Positions 55,568 through 64,000 of a stretch of 64,000 nt of DNA are shown here, in pieces. The first letter of the stretch is position 1. Each line of letters begins with the position of its first letter. The stretch comes from Oceanobacillus zhaokaii. Lineage in GTDB: Bacteria > Bacillota > Bacilli > Bacillales > Amphibacillaceae. The stretch lies in contig NZ_CP024848.1 of NCBI RefSeq assembly GCF_003352005.1, positions 2,985,001 to 3,049,000 of the forward strand, read 5' to 3'. The position numbers and the translations under genes are program-made. The notes beneath the pieces are model-generated. The model saw only the letters and a program-made list of their open reading frames with translations. It was not told the DNA's origin and searched no databases.

Positions 55568-56324
55568 CTTCTTCACTCCCCAAATAAGCTTCAATCACAA
55601 CTGGATTATTTTGAATCTCTTTAGGTGTTCCTTCTGCAATGCGAGCACCTTGATTTAATACAACTATCCGATCTGCAAGAGACATAATCATCGACATCTT
55701 ATGTTCAATAAGACAAACCGTTAGTCCACTTTCTGCCATCTTTTTAATCAATGTAGACAGCCCATCCGTTTCACCAGGATTAACACCTGCGGCCGGCTCA
55801 TCCAGAAGCACCAATTCAGGATCTGTAGTGAGCGCTAAAGCAAAGGCAACCCTTTTCTTTTGTTCCTGTGTAATATTTCCAATTCGTTCATCCGATAAAT
55901 CGGAAATTTCCATAAATTCTAGTGCATCATAAGCCTTTTGAATACTTTCCATTTCTTCCCTTTTCTCCCGTTTCGTACGAAGAATTGCATCGAAAAGGCC
56001 TGATTTTGTTCTTAAACGATTACCGATAATGAGATTATCTAGAACCGTTTCATCTTCAAAGAGATTTGTAGTTTGGAATGTCCTAGCAATTCCAAGCTTA
56101 GCAATTTTATTTGCTGGCATTTTTGTGATATCTTCCCCTTTAAACATTATGGTTCCAGATGTAGGGCGATGGAACCCACTAATTAGATTAAAGAACGTTG
56201 ATTTACCTGCACCATTTGGACCTATTATTGCATGAATGTCTCCCTTTTTAACTTCGAAATTAACTTCATTTACTGCCCTTAACCCGCCGAACGATTTAGT
56301 TAGATTTTCAACCTTGAGAATCAT
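55548..56324 (-). CDS. livG: ABC transporter ATP-binding protein (LivG), unusual signature
   Basis: The 258-residue ATPase has Walker A GPNGAGKST and Walker B LVLLDEPAAGVNPGE. The ABC signature reads ITQEQ instead of the usual LSYGQ or LSGGQ, an unusual substitution at the ATP-contacting Ser/Gly positions. The stop and start codons overlap with livM. It pairs with LivF. Confidence 0.91.
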   Translation of the reverse strand: MILKVENLTKSFGGLRAVNEVNFEVKKGDIHAIIGPNGAGKSTFFNLISGFHRPTSGTIMFKGEDITKMPANKIAKLGIARTFQTTNLFEDETVLDNLIIGNRLRTKSGLFDAILRTKREKREEMESIQKAYDALEFMEISDLSDERIGNITQEQKKRVAFALALTTDPELVLLDEPAAGVNPGETDGLSTLIKKMAESGLTVCLIEHKMSMIMSLADRIVVLNQGARIAEGTPKEIQNNPVVIEAYLGSEEDEPVKV

Positions 56325-57331
56325 TACCCTACCTCCTCTACGCCAGCTCGTTTGTCCTCGTTCTGCCTATTCCCTTTTATTTTCCGCCGCCTTAATCTAC
56401 TTGTAAGATCGTTAATCGCACCTGCAATCCCCTGCGGATAAAAGATGACAATTAAAAGTAAAATAGGCCCAAAAATTAACATCCTATATTCTTGTAAGAA
56501 CTGTAACGACTGTGTTAAAAAGACAATAAGCAATGTTCCAATAACGGGGCCAGAAATTGTTCCAATCCCGCCTATTATTAGGTAAATTAACATCTCAAAT
56601 CCTAGAAAAGTTGAGCCTATTTCCGGTCCAATAAATCGGATGAATGACGCGTAAAGTGCTCCAGAGAGAGATGCAAAAAAACAAGAAATAACAAATGCTA
56701 ATAATTGATTCTTCTTAGTTGATATTCCGATTGTAAGTGCTAGCTCCTCACTATTACGTATAGCAATAAAAGTACGTCCTAAGAGTGATTGTACAATCCG
56801 CTTTGTAATAAATATGGTCAATATAAGGAAAAAAAGCAGTAAATAATAATGGGCTGTTAAACTATCAAACCTAATTGGTCCAATTGGTGATGGACTTGGG
56901 ATTCCAATCAATCCCCTGACCCCGCCTGTTAAGCTATCCCATTTATCTATGATTAAATAAATAATGTAACCAACACACATCGTGTAAATCGCAAAGAAAT
57001 GACCATTTGTACGAAGAGAAATTAATCCTACTAATATACCTAAAATGGTTGCTAAGACACACGCAGCAAGCAGTGCGATCCAAAAGTTCCAACCAGCTTT
57101 CACTGTTAATATCCCTAACGTATATGCTCCTATTGCGAAGAATCCAATATGTGCTAGTGATAAATTCCCAGTATATCCAGTGAAAATATTTATCCCGTAC
57201 ACACTGATTGACCAAATACAAACTAATGCCAGTACATGCAATATATATTCATTCGGTACAATAAACGGCATGAATAGAGCGATAACGAGAATAAGATATA
57301 TTCCATTTCGTTTATTGAATATCGTTGCCAT
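56324..57331 (-). CDS. livM: ABC transporter permease (LivM)
   Basis: The 335-residue product has about ten hydrophobic helices and the LivM-type segments GYTGNLSLAHIGFFAIGAYT and FRSLRTNGHFFAIYT-like region with IGGIGTISGPVIGT. It ends in a basic tail. It forms the channel with LivH; its genes overlap end to start on both sides. Confidence 0.91.
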   Translation of the reverse strand: MATIFNKRNGIYLILVIALFMPFIVPNEYILHVLALVCIWSISVYGINIFTGYTGNLSLAHIGFFAIGAYTLGILTVKAGWNFWIALLAACVLATILGILVGLISLRTNGHFFAIYTMCVGYIIYLIIDKWDSLTGGVRGLIGIPSPSPIGPIRFDSLTAHYYLLLFFLILTIFITKRIVQSLLGRTFIAIRNSEELALTIGISTKKNQLLAFVISCFFASLSGALYASFIRFIGPEIGSTFLGFEMLIYLIIGGIGTISGPVIGTLLIVFLTQSLQFLQEYRMLIFGPILLLIVIFYPQGIAGAINDLTSRLRRRKIKGNRQNEDKRAGVEEVG

Positions 57332-58194
57332 TAGTTAGCCCTCCTAACAAATAGCCCTGTAGGTTTCACTGTCAAAATGATGACAAGTAGAACGAACGCA
57401 ATAACGTCTTTATATTCTCCTGAAATATACGTTGCCCCAAAGCTTTCCACAATACCAAGCAGATAACCTGCTATAATTGCACCTGGAATACTACCCATTC
57501 CCCCTATAATGATGATAACAAATGCCTTCATTATCACTAGATCGCCCATACCAGGAAAAACGAGATTTATTGGTGAAGATAATGATGCAGCGGCAGCAGC
57601 TAGTATACCTGATATCGCAAAGGTTAGCATGGCGACCATGTTAGCATTAATTCCTACCAAATAGGCCCCCTCTCTATTTTGTGCCATTGCAATTATTGCT
57701 GAGCCAATCATTGTCTTTGTTAAGAAGAAATGAAGGATAAGCATAATAATTACAGTAGCAAAGATTACGATTAACCGCTGTTGTGTAAATGTGATCCCAA
57801 AGATTTTTATCGCCTCTCCATATGGGCTAACCATTTTCTGATAATTAGGCCCCCAAATAACTTGAGCCAGTGCAACTAGAAATAACAAAATACCAATCGC
57901 ACCCATCATTTGATGGAGGGCAGGGGATTTTCTTAACGGATGAAAGATAAGACGTTCTGATGAAAGGGCAAGTAATGCTGTTACCAACATCGCTAATAGC
58001 ATAGCTATCCAGTATGGAACACCAAATAAAGTCATGACGGTCAATGTTACATATGCTCCAATCATATAAAACGCACCCTGAGCGAAATTAGGAACATGAA
58101 GGATTCCGAAAACCATTGTCAACCCCAATGCTACTAGGCTGTAAACTCCCCCATTAGAAAGACCATTTAATAATTGTTGAAAAAACAATTCCAT
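57331..58194 (-). CDS. livH: ABC transporter permease (LivH)
   Basis: The 287-residue product has about eight hydrophobic helices and LivH-type segments NGLSNGGVYSLVALGLTMVFGIL and IIGGMGSIPGAIIAGYLLGI. It is the first of the four overlapping transporter genes, so a promoter should lie in the 230-base gap upstream, though I see no convincing one. Confidence 0.91.
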   Translation of the reverse strand: MELFFQQLLNGLSNGGVYSLVALGLTMVFGILHVPNFAQGAFYMIGAYVTLTVMTLFGVPYWIAMLLAMLVTALLALSSERLIFHPLRKSPALHQMMGAIGILLFLVALAQVIWGPNYQKMVSPYGEAIKIFGITFTQQRLIVIFATVIIMLILHFFLTKTMIGSAIIAMAQNREGAYLVGINANMVAMLTFAISGILAAAAASLSSPINLVFPGMGDLVIMKAFVIIIIGGMGSIPGAIIAGYLLGIVESFGATYISGEYKDVIAFVLLVIILTVKPTGLFVRRAN

Positions 58195-58424
58195 TACTCT
58201 TCACCTCACTTTTTTTCTTTTAGCGATTTACCTTCTAAAGGAATAGGAATCATTCTAAACAGATTTATTACTATTTTATATTGTCATCAGTCTGTGTAGC
58301 AGGAATTACTCCCGTATAATAATGTTCCCATTTTAAGGAGTATCTTCTGTGATGGTCTTTTAGTGATAAATGAAACAACAATCATAGAATAGAAATGAAA
58401 GGAAGAGCAAACAATATTTTCATA

Positions 58425-59171
58425 TTAAATATTCAATGTCCCTCCATCAATAATCAGGGTTTCACCGGTAATAAATGATGCTTCATCGGAAGCTAAAAAT
58501 AGAACTGCATTCGCTATTTCTTCTGGTTTTCCGATTCTCTTAAGCGCATTTGCAGTAGATAGAACAGGCCATTTATCTGTCTTCTTCCAATCCTCTACCA
58601 TATTCGTATCAATAATGCCCGGGGCTATTGCATTAACTCGGATATTATTCCTTCCAAATTCTGTTGCGGCCGTTTTCGTAAGTGCAATTACACTACTTTT
58701 AGAAGCCGAGTAGGCCGATACTAGTTTTTGGCCCTTAATTCCAGCAATGCTTGTAGTATTAATAATGGAACTTCCTGGCTCCATTTTAGGAATGGCATAT
58801 TTCATTCCAAGGAACACGCCCGTTATGTTTATATCCATAACTTTTTGCCATTCTTCCAGTGAAATGTCTGGTAGTTTTTTCTCTTTACTATTCACGCCTG
58901 CATTATTGAATAAAATATCTAAATGTCCGTATGCATCTATCGTTTCTTGGATCAAGTTCTCTACATCGATTGGAATAGTCATATCTGATTTAATAAACGC
59001 TGCTTCGCCTCCATTCCGCTTAATTAACTTTACTGTTTCAACACCTGCTTCTTCACTAATATCGGCAATCATTACTTTGGCACCTTCCATTGCAAATCGT
59101 ATAGCAGATGCCCTACCAATATCACCCCCGCCACCGGTAATAATAGCAACCTTATCTTGTAACCTCATCAA
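58425..59171 (-). CDS. SDR family oxidoreductase
   Basis: The 248-residue SDR has TGGGGDIGRA, NNAGVNSK and the catalytic YSASKSS. The closing stretch FITGETLIIDGGTLNI is typical. It oxidises a hydroxy group or reduces a ketone in the imported compound. It stands between the oxidoreductase and livH, in the same direction. Confidence 0.86.
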   Translation of the reverse strand: MMRLQDKVAIITGGGGDIGRASAIRFAMEGAKVMIADISEEAGVETVKLIKRNGGEAAFIKSDMTIPIDVENLIQETIDAYGHLDILFNNAGVNSKEKKLPDISLEEWQKVMDINITGVFLGMKYAIPKMEPGSSIINTTSIAGIKGQKLVSAYSASKSSVIALTKTAATEFGRNNIRVNAIAPGIIDTNMVEDWKKTDKWPVLSTANALKRIGKPEEIANAVLFLASDEASFITGETLIIDGGTLNI

Positions 59172-59295
59172 ACCACCCTTTCAAAGTTCCACTAGTTGGA
59201 GAAACATTTCAGAACTTCACCACTTGTACTTCTCGAACTTGATAGATCTCCCTCTGTTTCTTGGAGAATATACTAGAACTAAAATTCGGATAATA

Positions 59296-60276
59296 TTAAG
59301 GCTTAACTATCAATTTCCCATATGTTTTCCTGTCTGCTAAAACTTCCAACGCATTAGGAACTTCTTTATAATCGTATTCCCGGTAAATCAATGGACGTAT
59401 TGCCCCTTCATCATAGAGCTTCATTAAATCATCATGAATTTTTTTAACCTTTTCTGGAAATAATCTTCCGAAGAGCCCCCAATGAACACCTACGATAGAA
59501 TAATTTTTAATTAGGGCATGATTAACAGGTACTTCTGGAATACGACCTCCTGCAAAGCCAATCACTAAAAGACGTCCATCAAAAGCTATACATTTACGCG
59601 ATCGGTCAAATACATCCGCACCGACTGGATCATAGATGACATCTGCTCCACGTCCATTCGTTTCTTCTTTTACAATTTTCACAAAATCCTCTGATTTATA
59701 ATCTATAGCAATATCTGCCCCTAGTTCCTTACATATTTGTACTTTCTCTAATCCACCCGCAGTCGCAATAATTTTAGCACCGATAGCTTTGCCAATTTGA
59801 ATAGCTGCAGAGCCTACCCCTCCTGCCCCTGCATGAACTAGAAGAACCTCTCCTTTTTGCAAATTACCGCGGTGATGTAATGCATAATAGGTAGTTTGAT
59901 AGGTAATAAACATAGCTGCCGCCTCACTAGCAGACATCGAATCTGATATCACATAGACCGAATCTTCTGGAACACAAACCCACTCAGACAATCCACCATC
60001 CGGAAGTGCTGGTGTTGCAATAATACGTTGCCCTACCTTTAAATGACAATCCTTCCCTACTTCGCGAATAATACCTGAAACCTCTGCACCCGGTGTAAAT
60101 GGGATAGGCGGTTTCTCCTGATATTTCCCTTGGCAAAGTAGAATATCAAAGAAGTTAAGTGATGATGCCTCAACCTCAATTAATACTTTGCCAGCCTCAA
60201 CGGATGGCCGTTTCGTTTCTTGTAAATCTAATACATCGATAGGATCTCCTAACTTTGTAACCTTCCAGCTGCGCAT
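59296..60276 (-). CDS. NADPH:quinone oxidoreductase-type MDR protein
   Basis: The 326-residue medium-chain dehydrogenase has the GAGGVGSAAIQIGK nucleotide-binding motif and lacks the cysteine and histidine zinc ligands. It is of the zeta-crystallin/quinone oxidoreductase type, which reduces quinones or activated double bonds such as enoyl-CoA. A palindrome at 60389 lies upstream. Confidence 0.87.
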   Translation of the reverse strand: MRSWKVTKLGDPIDVLDLQETKRPSVEAGKVLIEVEASSLNFFDILLCQGKYQEKPPIPFTPGAEVSGIIREVGKDCHLKVGQRIIATPALPDGGLSEWVCVPEDSVYVISDSMSASEAAAMFITYQTTYYALHHRGNLQKGEVLLVHAGAGGVGSAAIQIGKAIGAKIIATAGGLEKVQICKELGADIAIDYKSEDFVKIVKEETNGRGADVIYDPVGADVFDRSRKCIAFDGRLLVIGFAGGRIPEVPVNHALIKNYSIVGVHWGLFGRLFPEKVKKIHDDLMKLYDEGAIRPLIYREYDYKEVPNALEVLADRKTYGKLIVKP

Positions 60277-60388
60277 TTACATTCCCTCCCATATTTTATA
60301 GATGATCAATCTAGTCACCGACTTTTTCTCAAATCCAAGAAATTGATCAATGTTTCTATTATTCAATGGTAGTAGTTAAAAAATTTAG

Positions 60389-60406
60389 ATACTAAACGTA
60401 TAGTAT
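60389..60406 (-). promoter_or_regulatory. Candidate TetR-family operator
   Basis: ATACTAAACGTATAGTAT is an 18-base near-palindrome in the gap upstream of the oxidoreductase gene. Thirteen of eighteen bases match the palindrome at 52103, so one regulator may bind both. Confidence 0.4.
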
Positions 60407-60442
60407 GTTAAAAATGAATTATCCCAAAAGTGCTTACACAAC

Positions 60443-61981
60443 TTAAAAACCTGTAGGCCAATTTGCAAGGCGTCTTTCACTTTTTGACCCGTTTTTTAAG
60501 CATGCATATTCCAATGTTTGTGAAAGAAACTTCCTTGTTTCTCTAGGATCGATAATATCATCAATTAAATGCTTCCCCGCTGCTTTATAAGGGGAACTGT
60601 CGAAATTCCATGATTTCAATAATTCCTGGCGCTCTTCTTTTAGATTCTCTGATTGTTGAAGATCACGACCATACACAACGTTAATACCTACTTCAGGACC
60701 TGTAAAATTAATTTCCGCTGTTGGCCAGGCTACAACAAAATCAGCACCCATCGTTGGCCCACACATATTACCATAAGCTGCACCGATACTCTTTCGTATC
60801 ACAACAGAAATCTTCGGTACAGTAGACTGGGCAAGTGCTTGATTCCACATCATTATTTTAGTTGGCATTTTTAGTTTTTCTGCCTCACTTGATACTCGAA
60901 AACCGGGAATATCATGTAAAAAGACAAGTGGAATATTATAAGAATCGCACATACATATAAAATCAGTAGCCTTTTCGCATTCTTTTGCACCTGCAGCACC
61001 TGCAAATTTCATCGGCTGATTTGCAACGATTCCTATTACTCTTCCATTGATTCGTGCCATTACTGTAATAAGAGCCGTACCGTATAATGATTTGATTTCA
61101 AAATACTCACCATCGTCAATAATTAGTTTAATTACTTTTTTCATGTCATATGCACGTTGTCGCCTTGTTGGAACGATATTAACAACTTCTTCCAATCTGC
61201 GATATGGATCATCTTTCGTTTCTTTAAAAGGTGGCTCCTTCGTCGCATTAAGTGGCATATAGCTTAAGAATTGTTTCATTTCCTCAATAGAAGCTTCTTC
61301 ATTATCGGTAAAACGATCCACTTGACCAGTGTAGTTAGCATGGATCTTCCAACCACCAAGCTCTTCATTTGAAATTTTTTCACCTGTTGCTACCTCAAGC
61401 ATTCGGGGTCCTGCTACCGCCATCGTAGTTCCTTTTAATTGTGTTACAAAATCGGAAGTTGCCGCAGTCCATGTTGGTCCACCAAAGCTATCTCCTAAAA
61501 TAGCAGTGATCATTGGGACCTGCCGATTGTGCAGTAAAAGTTCATTTGGAAATAGCATTTGACTTATTCCATCTGAACCCATTCCGTCCGGCATTCTCAG
61601 GCCGCCACCCTCCATTAAGTTAAGCAACGGGAATCCTCGCTTCACTGCAAAATTGTGTATCGATTGCGCCTTCCGGAAATATACCATACCTTCCGTTCCT
61701 GCAAAAACCGTTTTATCCGCTGCTTGCAAAACGATTGGACGTCCATCCACTTTTGCAAGCCCTGTTATTACACCATCACCAGCACTTTTCTCTTCAAGTC
61801 CAATTTGGTCTGAATGGGCAAGCATCCCTAATTCCAAAAATGTATTAGCATCCACGAGCTTTTCTATTCTTTCCCTTGCCGTATTACTTCCAAATTCATG
61901 TAGCTTTTGAATTTTTTCTTTTCCACCACCATATTTAGCTTTCTCTTTACGTTTTAATAAATCCTCTATTACATTTTCCAA
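60443..61981 (-). CDS. Acyl-CoA carboxylase carboxyltransferase (beta) subunit
   Basis: The 512-residue product has the two crotonase-fold halves of propionyl-/methylcrotonyl-type carboxyltransferases (VDGRPIVLQAADKTVFAG in the N half and PLVFLHDIPGF and KISVVIRKSIGAAYGNM in the C half). It resembles B. subtilis YngE. Its partners, biotin carboxylase and biotin carrier, are not in the window, so it is an orphan here. Carboxylation of propionyl-, methylcrotonyl- or geranyl-CoA-type substrates is possible; the specificity cannot be read. Confidence 0.88.
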   Translation of the reverse strand: MENVIEDLLKRKEKAKYGGGKEKIQKLHEFGSNTARERIEKLVDANTFLELGMLAHSDQIGLEEKSAGDGVITGLAKVDGRPIVLQAADKTVFAGTEGMVYFRKAQSIHNFAVKRGFPLLNLMEGGGLRMPDGMGSDGISQMLFPNELLLHNRQVPMITAILGDSFGGPTWTAATSDFVTQLKGTTMAVAGPRMLEVATGEKISNEELGGWKIHANYTGQVDRFTDNEEASIEEMKQFLSYMPLNATKEPPFKETKDDPYRRLEEVVNIVPTRRQRAYDMKKVIKLIIDDGEYFEIKSLYGTALITVMARINGRVIGIVANQPMKFAGAAGAKECEKATDFICMCDSYNIPLVFLHDIPGFRVSSEAEKLKMPTKIMMWNQALAQSTVPKISVVIRKSIGAAYGNMCGPTMGADFVVAWPTAEINFTGPEVGINVVYGRDLQQSENLKEERQELLKSWNFDSSPYKAAGKHLIDDIIDPRETRKFLSQTLEYACLKNGSKSERRLANWPTGF

Positions 61982-62046
61982 ATCTCATCCCCTCTTCCAT
62001 TGGATTCAAGGCATTCTTTAACTTAGCGTTTAAAGAATTTCTTTTT

Positions 62047-63711
62047 TTAATGATTCCCCTTTAGAATTCTCCGTAATATTTTTCCAGAGCTTGTTGCTGG
62101 TAAACGTTCAAGAAACTCAACATACCGGGGATATTTATACGCAGCCATTTTTTCTTTAGACCACTCGATTATTTCATTCTCATTGACTTTATCTTTGTAT
62201 TCATCCTTTAAGACAATATAGGCTTTCACAGTCTCCCCTCTTCTTTCATCTGGTACACCAATGATAGCTACTTGAGAGATTGCTTCATGATTACTCATTA
62301 AAGTTTCAACGTCCTCGGGAAATACACTAAAACCTGACGACTTAATCATCTCTTTCAGCCGACCATTGAAGTACAGAAACCCATCTTCATCAAGTAATCC
62401 GATATCACCTGTAAAAACCCAGCCATCTCTAAGCGTCTCCTCAGTTGCATCGGGACGATTTAAATATCCTTTAAACACTCCCGGGTTTTTTACTACAATT
62501 TCCCCTTGCTCTCCTGGTAGTAAATCCTTACCTGTTTCAAAATCAACAATTCGGATTTCTGTATCATAAGTGGCAATTCCACATGTACCAAATTTTATGT
62601 TGTCAATTGGCATAAAAGTATCACATGTGTGTGTTTCACTTAGTCCATAAGAAGCTTCTAAAAGTATGCAGCCATCTGTAAGTTTATTCCATGCTGTGGC
62701 TAGAACTTGGTCAATTTTCATTCCAAAACTCGTTGCGAAGTTCAATTCAAGTGACGTCAAATTTCTTTTTTCAATCCCTGGATAATTTAGAATGGCAGCA
62801 TTCATCGTAGCTATCGTATATATCTTATTTACTTTGTAGTCTTCGATAGCTTTTATCGCTACTTCCGTATCAAATCTTGTTAGTAAGATACATGTTGAGC
62901 CACTATAAACAGGAATATTTACGCCCATTACCATTCCTGCAATGTGGCAAAGTGGCGCAGAAGCTAGTGTCTTATCCGCTTGTTCAATTTGGTATCCTTG
63001 AGCAGTTGCAGCAGTTTTAAACAGAGCATTTCCAAGAGTAAGCATTGCCGCCTTTGGTCTTCCGGTTGTTCCAGATGTAAATACCATAAGACCTACATCT
63101 TCCCAAATATCAAAATTATCTACCTTTGAAATTGGCTCGTTTGCATGAATAGCCTCTAATAAATCAAAATCACTATTGATTCTTTCGATAGTAGTTTTGA
63201 GTTCATTCGGCAATGGTAATGTCGGAATATCTGGAAGAAAATCAGCGTAATTCGTTGTAATAATATATTGAAGTGATGGCGTTTTTACTTTTATATTCTC
63301 AACTAGATGATACAATTCCTGACCTGCGATAACTGCTTTAATTTCCGCTTCATTAATGAAATACTCTAACTCAGATTCCTTATACATTGGATTTAGTGGC
63401 ACAACGATTGCACCAAGCATTTGAATGGCATAATGACCAATCAGGTATTGTGGACAATTCTGCATAAATAGAGCAATTCTATCACCTTTACTAACGCCCA
63501 GATTATAAAGAAACTGAGCGAAACAGCGTGTATTGTTGTTTAATTGACTCCATGTAATGTTATTTCCATAAAATACATATGCTGTTTGCCCCGGGCGCTC
63601 TAGAGCATTTTTCATTAAGTATTCATGCAATGGCTTTTCACCTAGACGGTATTTTAACGTATCCGGAACACCCTTTGGCCAACTTTTCTTTAATACGGAC
63701 CTCACTATCAT
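62047..63711 (-). CDS. AMP-forming acyl-CoA synthetase
   Basis: The 554-residue product has the adenylate-forming motifs VFTSGTTGRPKAAMLT, YGLSE and TGDIGLLDEDGFLYFNGRLKEMI, and the final catalytic lysine in LPATSSGKILRR. It activates a free acid to its CoA thioester at the entry to the pathway. The preferred acid is unknown. It is among the most upstream genes of the cluster seen here. Confidence 0.91.
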   Translation of the reverse strand: MIVRSVLKKSWPKGVPDTLKYRLGEKPLHEYLMKNALERPGQTAYVFYGNNITWSQLNNNTRCFAQFLYNLGVSKGDRIALFMQNCPQYLIGHYAIQMLGAIVVPLNPMYKESELEYFINEAEIKAVIAGQELYHLVENIKVKTPSLQYIITTNYADFLPDIPTLPLPNELKTTIERINSDFDLLEAIHANEPISKVDNFDIWEDVGLMVFTSGTTGRPKAAMLTLGNALFKTAATAQGYQIEQADKTLASAPLCHIAGMVMGVNIPVYSGSTCILLTRFDTEVAIKAIEDYKVNKIYTIATMNAAILNYPGIEKRNLTSLELNFATSFGMKIDQVLATAWNKLTDGCILLEASYGLSETHTCDTFMPIDNIKFGTCGIATYDTEIRIVDFETGKDLLPGEQGEIVVKNPGVFKGYLNRPDATEETLRDGWVFTGDIGLLDEDGFLYFNGRLKEMIKSSGFSVFPEDVETLMSNHEAISQVAIIGVPDERRGETVKAYIVLKDEYKDKVNENEIIEWSKEKMAAYKYPRYVEFLERLPATSSGKILRRILKGNH

Positions 63712-63781
63712 TCTCCTTCTTTCCTTATAAAGTGTGGCATTAAGGATCGAGCAAATTTTATTAACTTATTTTAAGAATAGT

Positions 63782-64000
63782 TTATTGATGAATAAATCTC
63801 GGCTCCCTTTTTTCAATAAAAGCCTGTACTCCTTCTTTTACATCATCCGTTTTGAAAACCTCCTCAAAAAGGGAAGCCTCTTTCTCAATTCCTTCTACTA
63901 AACTTAATTCTAACCCCTCGTCAACAGCTTGTTTAATTCTTGATAATGCTTGTAGGGATTTACTAGCAATTTGACGCGCCAGCTTTATTGCAGTTTCATA
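63782..64000 (-). CDS. Enoyl-CoA hydratase family protein (partial, C-terminal)
   Basis: The last 72 residues are present (ETAIKLARQIASKSLQALSRIKQA to EKREPRFIHQ), matching the C-terminal helix of crotonases. The N-terminal part lies beyond the window. It stands just upstream of the CoA ligase gene and is the third crotonase in the cluster. Confidence 0.82.
   Translation of the reverse strand, partial: YETAIKLARQIASKSLQALSRIKQAVDEGLELSLVEGIEKEASLFEEVFKTDDVKEGVQAFIEKREPRFIHQ

Noticed and set aside
62015..62038. Inverted repeat ATTCTTTAA/TTAAAGAAT as terminator of the carboxylase gene
   Set aside because: On the minus strand no T-run follows it, so a terminator call is not supported.
1..64000. 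CRISPR arrays, prophage, rRNA, tRNA or complete insertion sequences
   Set aside because: No regularly spaced repeats, transposase, phage structural gene or RNA gene signature was seen.

Overview
The window is chromosomal DNA from a low-GC, spore-forming member of the Bacillaceae, probably of the Oceanobacillus/Virgibacillus/Ornithinibacillus type. The evidence is the sporulation-associated triad spoVR, yhbH and prkA, strong GGAGG-type ribosome binding sites with frequent TTG and GTG starts, and B. subtilis-like blocks (yoaS-yozG-yoaT, hxlRAB, scoAB-yxjF with a GntP permease). No rRNA, tRNA, CRISPR array or complete mobile element was seen.

Layout. 0-5 kb: spoVR (partial), a small unknown gene, yhbH and prkA. 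5-12 kb: polyphosphate genes ppx and ppk, a DUF2187 protein, a phosphoesterase and an EAL/HDOD protein. 12-14.4 kb: a 792-residue protein with a polyprenyl diphosphate synthase half behind a second isoprenoid-synthase-like half. 15-25 kb: an eroded stretch with a broken YhdH-type oxidoreductase, a broken VOC gene, a truncated hydrolase and two small gene remnants, among intact genes. It also holds a T-box riboswitch in front of an MFS exporter. 25-27.5 kb: ogt and the ribulose monophosphate genes hxlR, hxlA and hxlB. 29-36.3 kb: iron-sulfur-type and lipoprotein genes, then two membrane-anchored PQQ-type quinoproteins with a CuA-type cupredoxin lipoprotein and a repeat-domain lipoprotein.

36.7-43.5 kb: a ketone-body operon (scoA, scoB, 3-hydroxybutyrate dehydrogenase, thiolase, GntP permease) behind a near-consensus sigma-54 promoter, with a PAS/AAA+/Fis activator next to it. 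43.5-64 kb: one long minus-strand catabolic cluster. It has a CoA ligase, an orphan carboxyltransferase, a complete branched-chain-amino-acid-type ABC importer with two tandem binding proteins, an acyl-CoA dehydrogenase, two MaoC-type hydratases, three enoyl-CoA hydratases, a thiolase, dehydrogenases, a thioesterase, a nitronate-monooxygenase-family flavoprotein and a metallo-beta-lactamase-fold hydrolase. It looks built to import an organic acid or ester-derived acid and cut it to acetyl- and possibly propionyl-CoA. The substrate cannot be read from the sequence.

How the parts may work together (inference). The quinoproteins could oxidise an alcohol or aldehyde outside the membrane and pass electrons through the fused cytochrome c or the CuA protein to the respiratory chain. 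HxlAB could trap formaldehyde if the substrate is a C1 or methoxylated compound. The catabolic cluster would feed acetyl-CoA or acetoacetyl-CoA, which the ketone-body operon also handles.

Most unusual items: the quinoprotein/CuA/cytochrome module in a Gram-positive spore former, the T-box controlling an MFS exporter and carrying a dispersed-repeat remnant, and the two-half polyprenyl synthase.
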